In this document: positions 8,891-17,955 of the stretch, piece by piece
Layout: each line of letters starts with the position of its first letter
How positions within the stretch are numbered: position 1 is the first letter of the stretch
Origin: Eubacterium sp. AF16-48
GTDB lineage: Bacteria > Bacillota > Clostridia > Lachnospirales > Lachnospiraceae
Assembly (NCBI RefSeq): GCF_003479405.1
Contig: NZ_QUHB01000012.1
Coordinates: 28,470-69,930 of the forward strand
DNA: 41,461 nucleotides
Direction of reading: 5' to 3'
The notes under the pieces: generated by a model
What the model was told of the DNA's origin: nothing
The model's input: the letters and a program-made list of their open reading frames with translations, nothing else
The model's database searches: none
Translations under genes and position numbers: made by a program

Positions 8891-8920
8891 TCCGCTATAT
8901 TTTGATGTAGCGGATTCTTT
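8891..8920 (+). terminator. Hairpin 2 of the mgtE leader, possible attenuator
   Basis: TCCGCTATAT (8891-8900) pairs with ATGTAGCGGA (8905-8914) around a TTTG loop, followed by TTCTTT. The short, interrupted T-run makes it a weak terminator at best. It lies 17 nt before the mgtE ribosome site. Confidence 0.4.
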
Positions 8921-8950
8921 ACTTTCTGTTTATGTGAAAGGAGGTATATG

Positions 8951-10420
8951 ATGGAAGAAAATAAAGAATTTGAAGAAAAAAAGCCACAGGATACAGAAGA
9001 GTCAAACACAGAGAATAATATAGAAACACAGGAATATGAAATTCCTGAAAAAGCCGATTATGAAGCTGAAATTATAGATATAATACGAGGCAACGAACCG
9101 GCTTATGTTAAGAAAGAGAAGTTAAACGATTATCATGAAAATGATATAGCATCGGTTTTAGAAGACTTAGATGTAAATGAGCGTAGAAGATTATATGCCC
9201 TTTTAGGTCTTGACAGGGTATCTGAAATTTTTGCTTATTTAGATGATCCGGAAGAGTTCATTGAAGAATTAGATAATGAAACAGCGGCAGATATTCTTGA
9301 GGCCATGGAGCCGGATGATGCCGTTGATATCTTAGATGAATTAGAGGAAGAAAAAAGTGAGGAGCTTCTCCAGTTAATGGATAAAGAGGCACAAAAGGAT
9401 ATTGATCTTATTCAGTCCTATGACGAAGATGAAATCGGTAGTAAGATGACTACCAATTATGTTAGCTTATCCTTAGACCTTACCATAAAGCAGGCAATGA
9501 AACGTTTAGTAGAACAGGCTGCTGACAATGACAACATTTCTACGTTATATGTTAAAAAAGAAGATGGAACCTTTTATGGAGCCATTGATTTAAAAGACTT
9601 AATTGTTGCAAGGGAATATGTAGAACTAGAATCATTAGTTATCACTTCATATCCTTTTGTGTATGACCATGAAACAGTAGATGACTGTATTGAAGAATTA
9701 AAGGATTACTCAGAGGATTCCATTCCGGTATTGGATAAAGACAATCACATTTTAGGTGTTATTACTTCTCAGGATTTGGTAGAAGTGGTAGATGAAGAAA
9801 TGGGTGAGGACTATGCTAAGTTAGCAGGTCTTGCTGCAGAGGAGGAATTAGAAGAACCATTATCCCAGAGCCTTAAAAAAAGAGTTCCATGGCTTATTAT
9901 ATTGCTTATGCTTGGCATGATTGTATCTACAGTTATAAGTATGTTTGAAAAGGTTATAGTGGGACTTCCGATTATTGTTACATTCCAGTCAGTTATTCTT
10001 GGTATGTCCGGTAATGTTGGAACCCAGTCCCTTGCGGTGACTATCAGGGTTTTAATGGACGAAGAACTGGAATTTAAGCAGATGCTGGGATTTGTATTTA
10101 AGGAAATGCGTGTAGGTTTCTTTAACGGACTTATAGTAGGTTCTATTTCCTTTATATTTACAGGGATATTTATATGGCTTGTCAGAGGACAGCAGTTTAT
10201 GGATGCCTTTGCTATTTCAGGATGTATCGGCATTGCACTGGCACTGGCTATGTTAATATCAAGCTTTGTAGGAGCTATTATTCCCATTATTCTTGACAAA
10301 ATCGGATTTGACCCGGCAGTTGCATCAGGTCCTCTTATTTCTACCGTAAACGATTTAGTTGCTGCGGTAACATATTACGGACTTGCATGGGTTTTCCTTA
10401 TTAACATATTACATTTATAA
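8951..10420 (+). CDS. mgtE: Magnesium transporter MgtE
   Basis: A 489-aa Mg2+ channel/transporter. The acidic N-terminal superhelical MgtE_N domain spans about 30-140, with repeated LDELEEE-type turns. Two CBS domains follow (about 145-265, including IPVLDKDNHILGVITSQDL). The membrane domain has five helices from about residue 303 on, with the conserved GNVGTQS motif. In the known family the cytosolic acidic domains bind Mg2+ and close the pore. Two ATGs are adjacent, 8948 and 8951. AAAGGAGG at 8937-8944 is 3 nt from the first and 6 nt from the second, so I prefer 8951. The next gene follows after 21 nt. A structured leader precedes it. Confidence 0.96.
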   Translation: MEENKEFEEKKPQDTEESNTENNIETQEYEIPEKADYEAEIIDIIRGNEPAYVKKEKLNDYHENDIASVLEDLDVNERRRLYALLGLDRVSEIFAYLDDPEEFIEELDNETAADILEAMEPDDAVDILDELEEEKSEELLQLMDKEAQKDIDLIQSYDEDEIGSKMTTNYVSLSLDLTIKQAMKRLVEQAADNDNISTLYVKKEDGTFYGAIDLKDLIVAREYVELESLVITSYPFVYDHETVDDCIEELKDYSEDSIPVLDKDNHILGVITSQDLVEVVDEEMGEDYAKLAGLAAEEELEEPLSQSLKKRVPWLIILLMLGMIVSTVISMFEKVIVGLPIIVTFQSVILGMSGNVGTQSLAVTIRVLMDEELEFKQMLGFVFKEMRVGFFNGLIVGSISFIFTGIFIWLVRGQQFMDAFAISGCIGIALALAMLISSFVGAIIPIILDKIGFDPAVASGPLISTVNDLVAAVTYYGLAWVFLINILHL

Positions 10421-10441
10421 TAAAAAACAAAGGAAGTACTA

Positions 10442-11725
10442 ATGAATATACTGATATACTTATTTATAGTTTACTCATTTTTAGGATGGGTATTTGAGAC
10501 AACAATTGCTGCAATAAAAAGAAAAAGGTTTGTTAACAGAGGAATCATTAACGGACCCTTCTGTGTGATTTACGGTATTTCAGCTGTTGCCATTACAGTT
10601 ATTCTTAGGGACTTAAACGGATTCTGGCTACTATTTGGAAGTATGATAGTAGCCACTCTTATTGAGTGGACCGGCGGACATATTATTGAAAAGATGTACC
10701 ATGAACGCTGGTGGGACTATTCTAATTTCAAATTTAACTTTGACGGTTATATCTGCCTTGGTGCTTCGGTTATCTGGGCGATAATGGGCTTTGTTGTAAA
10801 AACATGGGTCAACGATCTCTTTATTAATATTTATAAAATTATCCCGGTATATATAATTGAAATCATAGTGTGGATTCTTTTGGCGGTTATATTTATTGAC
10901 GGCCTTGCCACTATGCTTATTTTATCAGGACACCATAAAAGCGAAAAATATTGCAAAAAGGCAGAAGATATATTAGATACTGTAACTAAAAACTTAAGTG
11001 ACAGAATTTATGGTGTTATTGACAGCCGATTAGGAAAGGCATATACAAGAAGCAAGCCGGGGACAGGGGAACAAAAGGATAAAACAAAGTTTGCCACAGG
11101 ATGTAGTTTCTATAAGGTGGTTATGTTGTTTTTCATAGGAGCGTTCCTTGGAGACATTGTGGAGACGGTTTTCTGTCGTATAGTTATGGGAAGCTGGATG
11201 AGCAGAAGCAGTGTTATTTACGGACAGTTTAGTATTGTGTGGGGGGTAGGAGTAGCTGCCATAACGGTACTGTTATATAAGTACAAAGATAAAAATGTCT
11301 TGTTTTTATTTTTTACGGGAACTATATTAGGGGGAGCATATGAGTACATATGCAGCGTTTTTACGGAAATAGCCTTTGGCACTGTTTTCTGGGATTACAG
11401 CGATATGCCATTTAACCTTGGAGGACGAATTAATTTATTGTACTGTTCTTTTTGGGGAATAGCGGCTATAGTTTGGTTTAAGGTTGCATATCCGCTACTG
11501 TCTGCCCTTATTGAAAAAATCCCAAAGAAACCGGGAATAATAGCTACATGGATGTTACTGGCATTTATGTTAGTGAATGTTTCCATATCAAGTATTGCCC
11601 TTGCAAGATATCAGGAAAGAAGCAAGGGAAAGAATGCAAATAATAACATAGAAAAATGGATAGACACAAAATACGATGACAATTTAATGAACCGGGTATA
11701 CCCGAAAGCATTAATTGTAGACTGA
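10442..11725 (+). CDS. Duplicated CmpB/DUF1113-type membrane protein
   Basis: A 427-aa polytopic membrane protein of the family labelled 'putative ABC-transporter type IV' or CmpB (PF06541). It contains the domain twice. The N-half (about 1-155) reads GWVFET, INGPFCVIYGISAVAI, then WWDYSNFKFNFDGYICLG. The C-half (about 218-350) reads GDIVET, IYGQFSIVWGVGVAAI, then FWDYSDMPFNLGGRINLL. A charged linker (about 165-215) joins them. The biochemical role of this family is unknown. No ATPase partner is nearby, so 'ABC transporter' is a doubtful label. It begins 21 nt after mgtE behind AAAGGAAG and is probably in the same transcript. It is convergent with the ECF-like gene. Confidence 0.75.
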   Translation: MNILIYLFIVYSFLGWVFETTIAAIKRKRFVNRGIINGPFCVIYGISAVAITVILRDLNGFWLLFGSMIVATLIEWTGGHIIEKMYHERWWDYSNFKFNFDGYICLGASVIWAIMGFVVKTWVNDLFINIYKIIPVYIIEIIVWILLAVIFIDGLATMLILSGHHKSEKYCKKAEDILDTVTKNLSDRIYGVIDSRLGKAYTRSKPGTGEQKDKTKFATGCSFYKVVMLFFIGAFLGDIVETVFCRIVMGSWMSRSSVIYGQFSIVWGVGVAAITVLLYKYKDKNVLFLFFTGTILGGAYEYICSVFTEIAFGTVFWDYSDMPFNLGGRINLLYCSFWGIAAIVWFKVAYPLLSALIEKIPKKPGIIATWMLLAFMLVNVSISSIALARYQERSKGKNANNNIEKWIDTKYDDNLMNRVYPKALIVD

Positions 11726-11750
11726 TTTTATATCTATCCATAAACAATTT

Positions 11751-12302
11751 TTATTTTGAACGTTTTACACTTAATCGCACAATAGGCCAGATAACACAGG
11801 CTAATGCAGTTCCAAACAATGCCGCAATTAACTGGGTTGTGGAATATGTAACTGTTGCAGCCTTGTAGGCTACGTGACTTAATCCCTTTCCAAAGGATGG
11901 AAGAACCCATCTGATAATAAGAAGTGTCATTACACCCCATTTGGCAACAGAGCCTGCTATAAGGCTTATTGGCAAAAGATTAAGTTCCAGCTTTTTGCAC
12001 CTGACAAACCAGGCAAAAAGCACAAGAACCATGTTTCCTATCATAATACACGGAAGAATCATAGGTACAGCGGCAATAACAGGTGACCCGGTTATAATAA
12101 AAGATGTAATAGGGGCAACAGCTGAAACTATAATACCGCTAACAATTCCGCAATATAATGTATCAATAATAAGTATCAGGTTAATTAATCCACCAATAAC
12201 ATAAATTGAATATGCAAAGGTTGGAACTTTAAAAAACTGTACTGCTATGCAAAGTGCAATCATTACTGCTGTAACGGTAATGGTTCTAGTCCTCATTTTC
12301 AT
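11751..12302 (-). CDS. ECF transporter S component-like membrane protein
   Basis: A 183-aa hydrophobic protein with five or six membrane segments. The opening TRTITVTAVMIALCIAVQFF is the small-residue helix 1 seen in energy-coupling-factor substrate-binding (S) components, which capture a vitamin or other small ligand and work with a shared EcfA/A'/T module. No such module is in the window. The ATG at 12302 lies within the last codons of the hydrogenase gene (17-bp overlap) and has AGGAGG 6 nt upstream, so the two are translationally coupled. The ligand is unknown. Sharing a transcript with a hydrogenase suggests a redox cofactor or metal-related ligand, but that is inference. Confidence 0.7.
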   Translation of the reverse strand: MKMRTRTITVTAVMIALCIAVQFFKVPTFAYSIYVIGGLINLILIIDTLYCGIVSGIIVSAVAPITSFIITGSPVIAAVPMILPCIMIGNMVLVLFAWFVRCKKLELNLLPISLIAGSVAKWGVMTLLIIRWVLPSFGKGLSHVAYKAATVTYSTTQLIAALFGTALACVIWPIVRLSVKRSK

Positions 12303-13818
12303 ACAATTCCTCCTTTGTTATTAAATGAAGATATTTTAAGTATTCTGACTGAGACGGTTTTGTTAATTCAGATTTTGATTTGTCCTGTTCAAGAGCAATG
12401 CCTGCTTTTCTGACATCAGCCAAAACTCCTGCACCACCAAGACATCCGCCGGGACATGCCATTCCCTCTAACAGATATCCGTCATATTTTCCGGCTTTGG
12501 CTAACATAAGCATTTTTTTGCATTCCGCTAATCCCTCCGCCTTAACTGTTTTTACCTCACGGTCAGGGTCAATACTGTTTAAAACATTTACAACGGCATT
12601 GGCAACACCGCCACTGGCAGCAAATCCCTTACCATAGGAGCTGGAAGTTTGTCTGAATTCTTCTAGTTCAAGATTGTTAAAATCAATTCCCTTAGCATCA
12701 AAAATCCCCATCATTTCCTCAAAGGTTAAAACAAAGTCAATATCGCTTCGTACTGAGCGACGGCTTGCTTCAAGCTTTTTCGCAGCACATGGACCAATGA
12801 ATACTACCTTACAGTCAGGATGGCGTTTCTTAATCATACGTCCTGTTAAAACCATAGGAGTAAGGGTCATGGAAATATGGTTAGCATATTCAGGTAAAGT
12901 CTTTTTAGCCATAACAGACCATGCAGGACAACATGAAGTACCAAGCCATGACAAATGTTCAGGAACCTCTTTTATGAAATCAGCTGCTTCCTGAATAGCA
13001 CAAAGGTCGGCACCGATTGCTACCTCTTCCATTTCTTCAAAACCTACAGCTTTAAGGGCAGCCCTTACCATGGCAGGAGTAACCTTGTCACCGAATTGCT
13101 TTACAAAGGAAGGGGCAATGGCTGCATATATAGGAGTATCACTTTTCAGTGCCAGCACTGTCTGGAAAATCTGGCTTTTATCCACAATAGCACTAAAAGG
13201 ACAACTTACAAGACACATACCACAGGACACACACTGGTCATAATCGATGTCAGCTCTGCCGTATTCATCAGATTTAATGGCATTCATGCCACAGGCAGCT
13301 GCACAGGGACGTTCCTGTTTAATAATTGCATTGTAAGGGCATGCATTTAAACACTTGCCACATTTTATACATTTATCCTGGTCAATAACGGAATGACCAT
13401 TTTCCATATGGATAGCTTTCTTTGGACAAACCTCAACGCATGGATGCTCAATACATCCCTGACATCCGTTGGTTACGAAAATCTTTTTTTCAGGGCATGC
13501 ATGACATGCAAATTTTATAATGTTAATAAGAGGAGGGTCATAATACTTTTCATCAATGGCACTGGCATCTATTCCATCTGAAAGTGGTGCATGCTCAGAC
13601 ACTTTCCTAATAGGAAGTCCAATGGTAGCACGAAGACGTTCTCCTACAATGGCACGTTCAATAAAAATGTTATTGTAATATTTTCCAATTTCACCGGGAA
13701 TGATTTTGTAAGGCAGTTCTTCAATTCGTGTGAAATCTCCGCCTTCAAACGCCATTCTTGCAACTTCCGTAAATACCTTATGACGTATCTCCGTCTTGTT
13801 TGAATAAATTCCTCTCAT
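12286..13818 (-). CDS. Monomeric [FeFe] hydrogenase, group-B type
   Basis: A 510-aa iron-only hydrogenase, catalysing reversible reduction of protons to H2, presumably with ferredoxin. The N-terminal half has cysteine-rich cluster motifs: CHACPEKK, CQGCIEHPCVEVCP, then CIKCGKCLNACP and CVSCGMCLVSCP (4Fe-4S ferredoxin type). The H-cluster motifs follow: L1 TSCCPAW, L2 GPCAAKKLE, L3 EGMACPGGCLGG. The GPCAAKK form of L2 fits group B rather than the classical A type. An ATG at 13830 exists but has no ribosome site. The ATG at 13818 is preceded by GGAG at 7 nt and gives the usual MRGIYSNKTE start. HydE/F/G maturases are not in the window. Confidence 0.93.
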   Translation of the reverse strand: MRGIYSNKTEIRHKVFTEVARMAFEGGDFTRIEELPYKIIPGEIGKYYNNIFIERAIVGERLRATIGLPIRKVSEHAPLSDGIDASAIDEKYYDPPLINIIKFACHACPEKKIFVTNGCQGCIEHPCVEVCPKKAIHMENGHSVIDQDKCIKCGKCLNACPYNAIIKQERPCAAACGMNAIKSDEYGRADIDYDQCVSCGMCLVSCPFSAIVDKSQIFQTVLALKSDTPIYAAIAPSFVKQFGDKVTPAMVRAALKAVGFEEMEEVAIGADLCAIQEAADFIKEVPEHLSWLGTSCCPAWSVMAKKTLPEYANHISMTLTPMVLTGRMIKKRHPDCKVVFIGPCAAKKLEASRRSVRSDIDFVLTFEEMMGIFDAKGIDFNNLELEEFRQTSSSYGKGFAASGGVANAVVNVLNSIDPDREVKTVKAEGLAECKKMLMLAKAGKYDGYLLEGMACPGGCLGGAGVLADVRKAGIALEQDKSKSELTKPSQSEYLKYLHLITKEELYENED

Positions 13819-13873
13819 GTATTTCTCCATTTCATATAATTCAAATAAAAAACAGTCATAAAAACTATTATTA

Positions 13874-13903
13874 ATTATAACATAGCATACAAAATAAGCA
13901 CAA
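13874..13903 (-). promoter_or_regulatory. Putative hydrogenase promoter (minus strand)
   Basis: Read on the minus strand: TTGTGC (13903-13898), an 18-nt spacer and TATAAT (13879-13874), about 55 bp before the start. Confidence 0.55.
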
Positions 13904-14015
13904 GTAAAATATAGTTAATTTTTTAACAATATAAAACCTAAATCGGAAGGTGCCGGTGCAAATTATGAAACATTAGGGTATTTTTTTAGAAAAATATTTA
14001 ATTTCGAATTTGTGG

Positions 14016-14045
14016 TTGAAATTTTCCTTTATAGAGTTGTATTAT
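14016..14045 (+). promoter_or_regulatory. Putative MATE-gene promoter
   Basis: TTGAAA (14016-14021), an 18-nt spacer and TATTAT (14040-14045), 54 bp before the ATG. It diverges from the hydrogenase promoter. Confidence 0.55.
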
Positions 14046-14099
14046 ATGTTGTGGCGATAATGAGAATAGAAGAAAATGAAATTATAAAGGAAAAAAGAA

Positions 14100-15482
14100 A
14101 TGACAAATATGAATGAGAAAATTGAAAATCCCTTAGGAACGGAACCAGTGGGGAAGCTGCTTAGAAAATTTGCAGTTCCAAGTATTATATCAATGCTTGT
14201 AATGTCTTTGTACAATATAGTAGATCAGATCTTTATAGGACAGTGTGTAGGAGAGTTAGGAAATGCTGCCACTAATGTTGCCTTTCCCTTTACCACCTTA
14301 TGTATTGCTACGGCACTGGCTTTTGGAATAGGTGGAGCTTCAGGATTTAATTTAAACTTAGGTGCAGGAGAAAAGGAAAAAGCACCATATTTTATAGGCG
14401 TAAGTGCTTCAATGATGTTTATTATCGGTGTTGTTCTGTCTGTTGTGGGACTTACGGCATTAAAACCCCTACTTTTATTCTTTGGTTCAACAGATACGGT
14501 ATTACCGTATGCCATGGAATATACAAAATATCTGGCATTGGGATTTCCTTTTGCCATTATTTCATCTGGTGGTTCACATTTAGTAAGAGCAGACGGAAGT
14601 CCGAAGTTTTCCATGGCCTGTAACCTTGTAGGCGCCATTGTAAATGTAATTTTAGATTACCTTTTTGTCATGGTATTTAACTGGAAAATGGCAGGAGCAG
14701 CAATAGCTACTGTAATAGGACAAATTTTAGCTTCAATTATGGTTATATGGTACTTGATTCATTTTAAAACCATTAAGCTTCACGGAAAGCATTTTGTACC
14801 ACAACTTAAGATAGTAGGAAGAACTGTACATCTTGGAATGGCACAGTGCTTAAATCAGCTGGCAATTATGTTTGTTCAGGTTGTAATGAATAAATCACTG
14901 ACATATTACGGTGCCCTTAGCCCTTATGGTGCGGACATTCCCCTTGCCTGTACGGGAATTGTAATGAAGGTTAATCAGGTGTATTTCTCCATATGTATAG
15001 GTGTGGCACAGGGAATACAGCCTATTGCCAGTTTTAACAGGGGAGCAGGTAAAAATGACAGAGTTAAAAAGACCTATAAGCTTGCCGTTTCCTGCAATAC
15101 AATTATTTCAACTATTGCATTTATAATATTCCAACTGTTCCCAAGACAGATAATAAGCATATTCGGTTCAGGAAGCCCTGAATATTTTAGGTTTTCCATT
15201 AACTTTTTCAGAATATTTTTATTTATGACTTTCTTAGACGGAATACAGCCAATAACATCAACATTTTGTACTGTTATAGGGGAACCAAACAAGGGAACAT
15301 TTTTGTCTCTTACAAGACAGGTTATATGCTTTATACCACTTATGATTGTGTTACCATATATTTTCCACAACTTTGGCTATTTAGGCATAGATGGTATGAT
15401 GTATGTTGCACCGATATCCGACTTTTTAGCAGCAGTACTGTCGTTAATTGTAATTAAAAAGGTGTTTAAAAAGTTAGTTTAG
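14100..15482 (+). CDS. MATE family efflux transporter
   Basis: A 460-aa membrane protein with 12 predicted helices in two similar halves, of the multidrug and toxic compound extrusion family (Na+- or H+-coupled export). The N-terminus LLRKFAVPSIISMLVMSLYN followed by DQIFIG is characteristic, as is SFNRGAGKNDRVKKTYKLA opening the middle loop. The length is typical of the MepA/NorM-like subfamily common in Clostridia. AAGGA lies upstream of the ATG. It seems to be a single gene. The substrate cannot be read from sequence: drugs, bile acids or metabolites are all possible. Confidence 0.93.
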   Translation: MTNMNEKIENPLGTEPVGKLLRKFAVPSIISMLVMSLYNIVDQIFIGQCVGELGNAATNVAFPFTTLCIATALAFGIGGASGFNLNLGAGEKEKAPYFIGVSASMMFIIGVVLSVVGLTALKPLLLFFGSTDTVLPYAMEYTKYLALGFPFAIISSGGSHLVRADGSPKFSMACNLVGAIVNVILDYLFVMVFNWKMAGAAIATVIGQILASIMVIWYLIHFKTIKLHGKHFVPQLKIVGRTVHLGMAQCLNQLAIMFVQVVMNKSLTYYGALSPYGADIPLACTGIVMKVNQVYFSICIGVAQGIQPIASFNRGAGKNDRVKKTYKLAVSCNTIISTIAFIIFQLFPRQIISIFGSGSPEYFRFSINFFRIFLFMTFLDGIQPITSTFCTVIGEPNKGTFLSLTRQVICFIPLMIVLPYIFHNFGYLGIDGMMYVAPISDFLAAVLSLIVIKKVFKKLV

Positions 15483-15584
15483 AACATTTTGTATGAGGGA
15501 AAACTATAATTGGAGATTTTGTAAAAAAAAGAAGAAATATTTCAGAAATGTTGCAATTGCCACTGTACAAAATGGAATATGTTG

Positions 15585-15593
15585 TGCTATAAT
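15585..15593 (+). promoter_or_regulatory. Extended -10 promoter of nrdD
   Basis: TGCTATAAT (15585-15593): perfect -10 with an upstream TG, but no clear -35. It lies 50 bp before the nrdD ATG. Confidence 0.55.
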
Positions 15594-15642
15594 GCTTTAA
15601 GCATATACAAGATATAGTATTCGAGCTTGAGAGGGAGAAAAG

Positions 15643-17832
15643 ATGGAAGTTTTATTGAGAAAGGTAATTAAACGAAACGGTCAGGAAGTTTCGTTCGACG
15701 TTAACAAGATTCTTAATGCTATAAGGAAGGCAAATAACGAGATTGCCCCTATACATAAGTTAAACGAGTATCAGATTGCGGCAGTGGGAAATCTTGTTGT
15801 TGACCAGATTGAAAAATCAAACCATGCAGTAGCAGTTGAAGATATTCAGGACATGGTAGAGAGAGGCATCATGGAGATGCGTGGATATGAGGTAGCCCAG
15901 AAGTACGTAAGATACAGATATACACGTGAATTAGCCAGAAAAGCCAACACAACAGATGATGGAATTTTGTCTCTTATTGATCAGATTAATGAAGAAGTTA
16001 AACAGGAAAATTCCAACAAGAATCCTACAATTAACTCCACCCAGAGAGATTATATGGCAGGTGAAGTCAGCAAGGATTTAACTAAACGTATTTTATTGCC
16101 GGAGGATATTGTTCAGGCTCATGAGCAGGGAATTATACATTTCCATGATTCCGACTATTTTGCACAGAAGGAGCACAACTGTGACTTAATTAATTTAGAG
16201 GATATGCTTCAAAATGGAACATGCATATCCGAAACTAAAATAGATACACCTCACAGCTTTTATACAGCCTGCAATGTTACTACACAGATTGTGGCACAGG
16301 TTGCCAGCAATCAGTACGGCGGTCAGTCATTTTCATTAGGACATTTGGCACCTTTTGTTCAGGTGAGCAGAGAAAAAATTACCAAAGAAGTTTTAGCTGA
16401 AAGAAATGAACTCAACTTGAATTACAGTGATGAGCAGGTAAAACAAATTGCCGAGAGAAGATTAAAGGATGAGATAAACCGTGGTATCCAGACTATTCAG
16501 TATCAGCTGATTACTCTTATGACATGTAATGGGCAGGCACCTTTTGTAACAATGTTTATGTATCTTGATGAGGTACCGGAAGGTCAGACCAGGGATGATT
16601 TGGCTACCCTTATAGAAGAGGTTTTAAAACAGCGTATTCAAGGTGTTAAAAATGAAAAAGGTGTCTGGATTACACCGGCATTTCCTAAAATTATATATGT
16701 TTTAGATGAAGATAATGTTACACCGGATTCAAAATACTGGGCACTTACGGAGCTTGCAGCAAAATGTACTGCCAAGAGAATGGTTCCTGATTATATTTCA
16801 GCTAAGGTTATGAAAGAAATGAAGCAGGGATGCGTTTATCCATGTATGGGCTGCAGAAGCTTCCTTACAGTTGAGGACAGCCAGAGAAACGCAGACGGAA
16901 CCCACAAATTCTATGGACGTTTCAATCAGGGTGTTGTAACCATTAACTTAGTTGATGTGGCTTGCTCATCTAACGGTGATATGGAACTGTTCTGGAAAAT
17001 TTTGGAAGAAAGACTGGAGTTATGCCACAGGGCACTTAGATGCAGACATGAGAGACTTCTTGGAACACCTTCAGATGTGGCACCTATTTTATGGCAAAAC
17101 GGTGCTTTGGCACGTCTTAAAAAGGGTGAAACTATTGATAAATTATTATTTAACGGATATTCAACCATTTCATTGGGCTATGCAGGTCTTTATGAAATGT
17201 GTGTAAGAATGACAGGTAAATCTCACACTACTCCTGAAGGAAAAGAGTTTGCCATTAAGGTTATGCAGAAGTTAAATGATAAATGTGCTGAGTGGAAGGC
17301 AGCTGAAAACATCAGCTATTCCGTATATGGAACACCTATGGAATCTACTACCTATAAGTTTGCTAAGTGTCTCCAGAAGAGATTTGGCATTATAAAGGGT
17401 GTTACAGATAAAAATTACATTACCAACAGTTATCATGTTCATGTGACAGAAGAAATAGATGCTTTCAGTAAGCTTAAGTTTGAATCAGAATTTCAGAAAC
17501 TTTCACCGGGTGGTGCCATAAGCTACGTAGAAGTTCCTAATCTTCAGGACAATATCGAAGCAGTAATTGAAGTAATGAAATTTATTTATGACAACATTAT
17601 GTATGCTGAATTAAATACTAAATCTGATTATTGTGAGTGCTGCGGATACAATGGAGAAATTCAGATTGTATCAGACGAAGAGTCAGGAAAGTTAATTTGG
17701 GAATGCCCAAGCTGTGGAAACAGAAATCAGGATAAAATGAGTGTTGCCAGAAGAACATGCGGATACATTGGAACCCAGTTCTGGAATCAGGGAAGAACTC
17801 AGGAAATAAAGGATAGGGTACTTCATTTGTAA
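15643..17832 (+). CDS. nrdD: Anaerobic ribonucleoside-triphosphate reductase
   Basis: A 729-aa class III ribonucleotide reductase, which makes dNTPs from NTPs under anaerobic conditions. An ATP-cone regulatory domain occupies about residues 4-95 (VIKRNGQEVSFDVNKILNAI). The catalytic barrel follows. The C-terminal zinc site has CECCG and CPSCG pairs. The glycyl-radical motif RRTCGYIG has its radical glycine at about G707, 22 residues from the end, as in known NrdD. GAGGGAG precedes the ATG. The activating radical-SAM enzyme NrdG, often next door, is absent here; the next gene is an alarmone synthetase. A terminator at 17857-17893 closes the unit. Confidence 0.97.
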   Translation: MEVLLRKVIKRNGQEVSFDVNKILNAIRKANNEIAPIHKLNEYQIAAVGNLVVDQIEKSNHAVAVEDIQDMVERGIMEMRGYEVAQKYVRYRYTRELARKANTTDDGILSLIDQINEEVKQENSNKNPTINSTQRDYMAGEVSKDLTKRILLPEDIVQAHEQGIIHFHDSDYFAQKEHNCDLINLEDMLQNGTCISETKIDTPHSFYTACNVTTQIVAQVASNQYGGQSFSLGHLAPFVQVSREKITKEVLAERNELNLNYSDEQVKQIAERRLKDEINRGIQTIQYQLITLMTCNGQAPFVTMFMYLDEVPEGQTRDDLATLIEEVLKQRIQGVKNEKGVWITPAFPKIIYVLDEDNVTPDSKYWALTELAAKCTAKRMVPDYISAKVMKEMKQGCVYPCMGCRSFLTVEDSQRNADGTHKFYGRFNQGVVTINLVDVACSSNGDMELFWKILEERLELCHRALRCRHERLLGTPSDVAPILWQNGALARLKKGETIDKLLFNGYSTISLGYAGLYEMCVRMTGKSHTTPEGKEFAIKVMQKLNDKCAEWKAAENISYSVYGTPMESTTYKFAKCLQKRFGIIKGVTDKNYITNSYHVHVTEEIDAFSKLKFESEFQKLSPGGAISYVEVPNLQDNIEAVIEVMKFIYDNIMYAELNTKSDYCECCGYNGEIQIVSDEESGKLIWECPSCGNRNQDKMSVARRTCGYIGTQFWNQGRTQEIKDRVLHL

Positions 17833-17856
17833 AAAATAATAGTTATAAAAATAAAG

Positions 17857-17893
17857 GAGATTGCTGTCGGACAGATGGCAATTTCTTTTTTTT
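17857..17893 (+). terminator. Intrinsic terminator after nrdD
   Basis: GAGATTGC (17857-17864) pairs with GCAATTTC (17878-17885), with inner TGTC/GACA, followed by an eight-T run. Confidence 0.8.
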
Positions 17894-17901
17894 ATTTAGT
17901 G

Positions 17902-17910
17902 TGGTATAAT
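17902..17910 (+). promoter_or_regulatory. Extended -10 promoter of the alarmone synthetase
   Basis: TGGTATAAT (17902-17910), directly after the nrdD terminator and 46 bp before the ATG at 17956. Confidence 0.55.
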
Positions 17911-17955
17911 AATCACAGTTATGTGCGCGGAATTAAGAGGGAGAGGTATAAAACG

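Noticed and set aside
8699..8950. M-box (Mg2+) riboswitch before mgtE
   Set aside because: The conserved M-box segments are absent, and the region is dominated by a micro-ORF and two simple hairpins.
12380..13803. Several open frames on the plus strand opposite the hydrogenase
   Set aside because: They are mirror frames of a clear [FeFe] hydrogenase with all cluster motifs. None has a ribosome site or family features.
15560..15590. NrdR box upstream of nrdD
   Set aside because: The sequence ACAAAATGGAATATGTTGT has matching ends but does not fit the 16-bp NrdR palindrome, and the usual tandem second box is missing.
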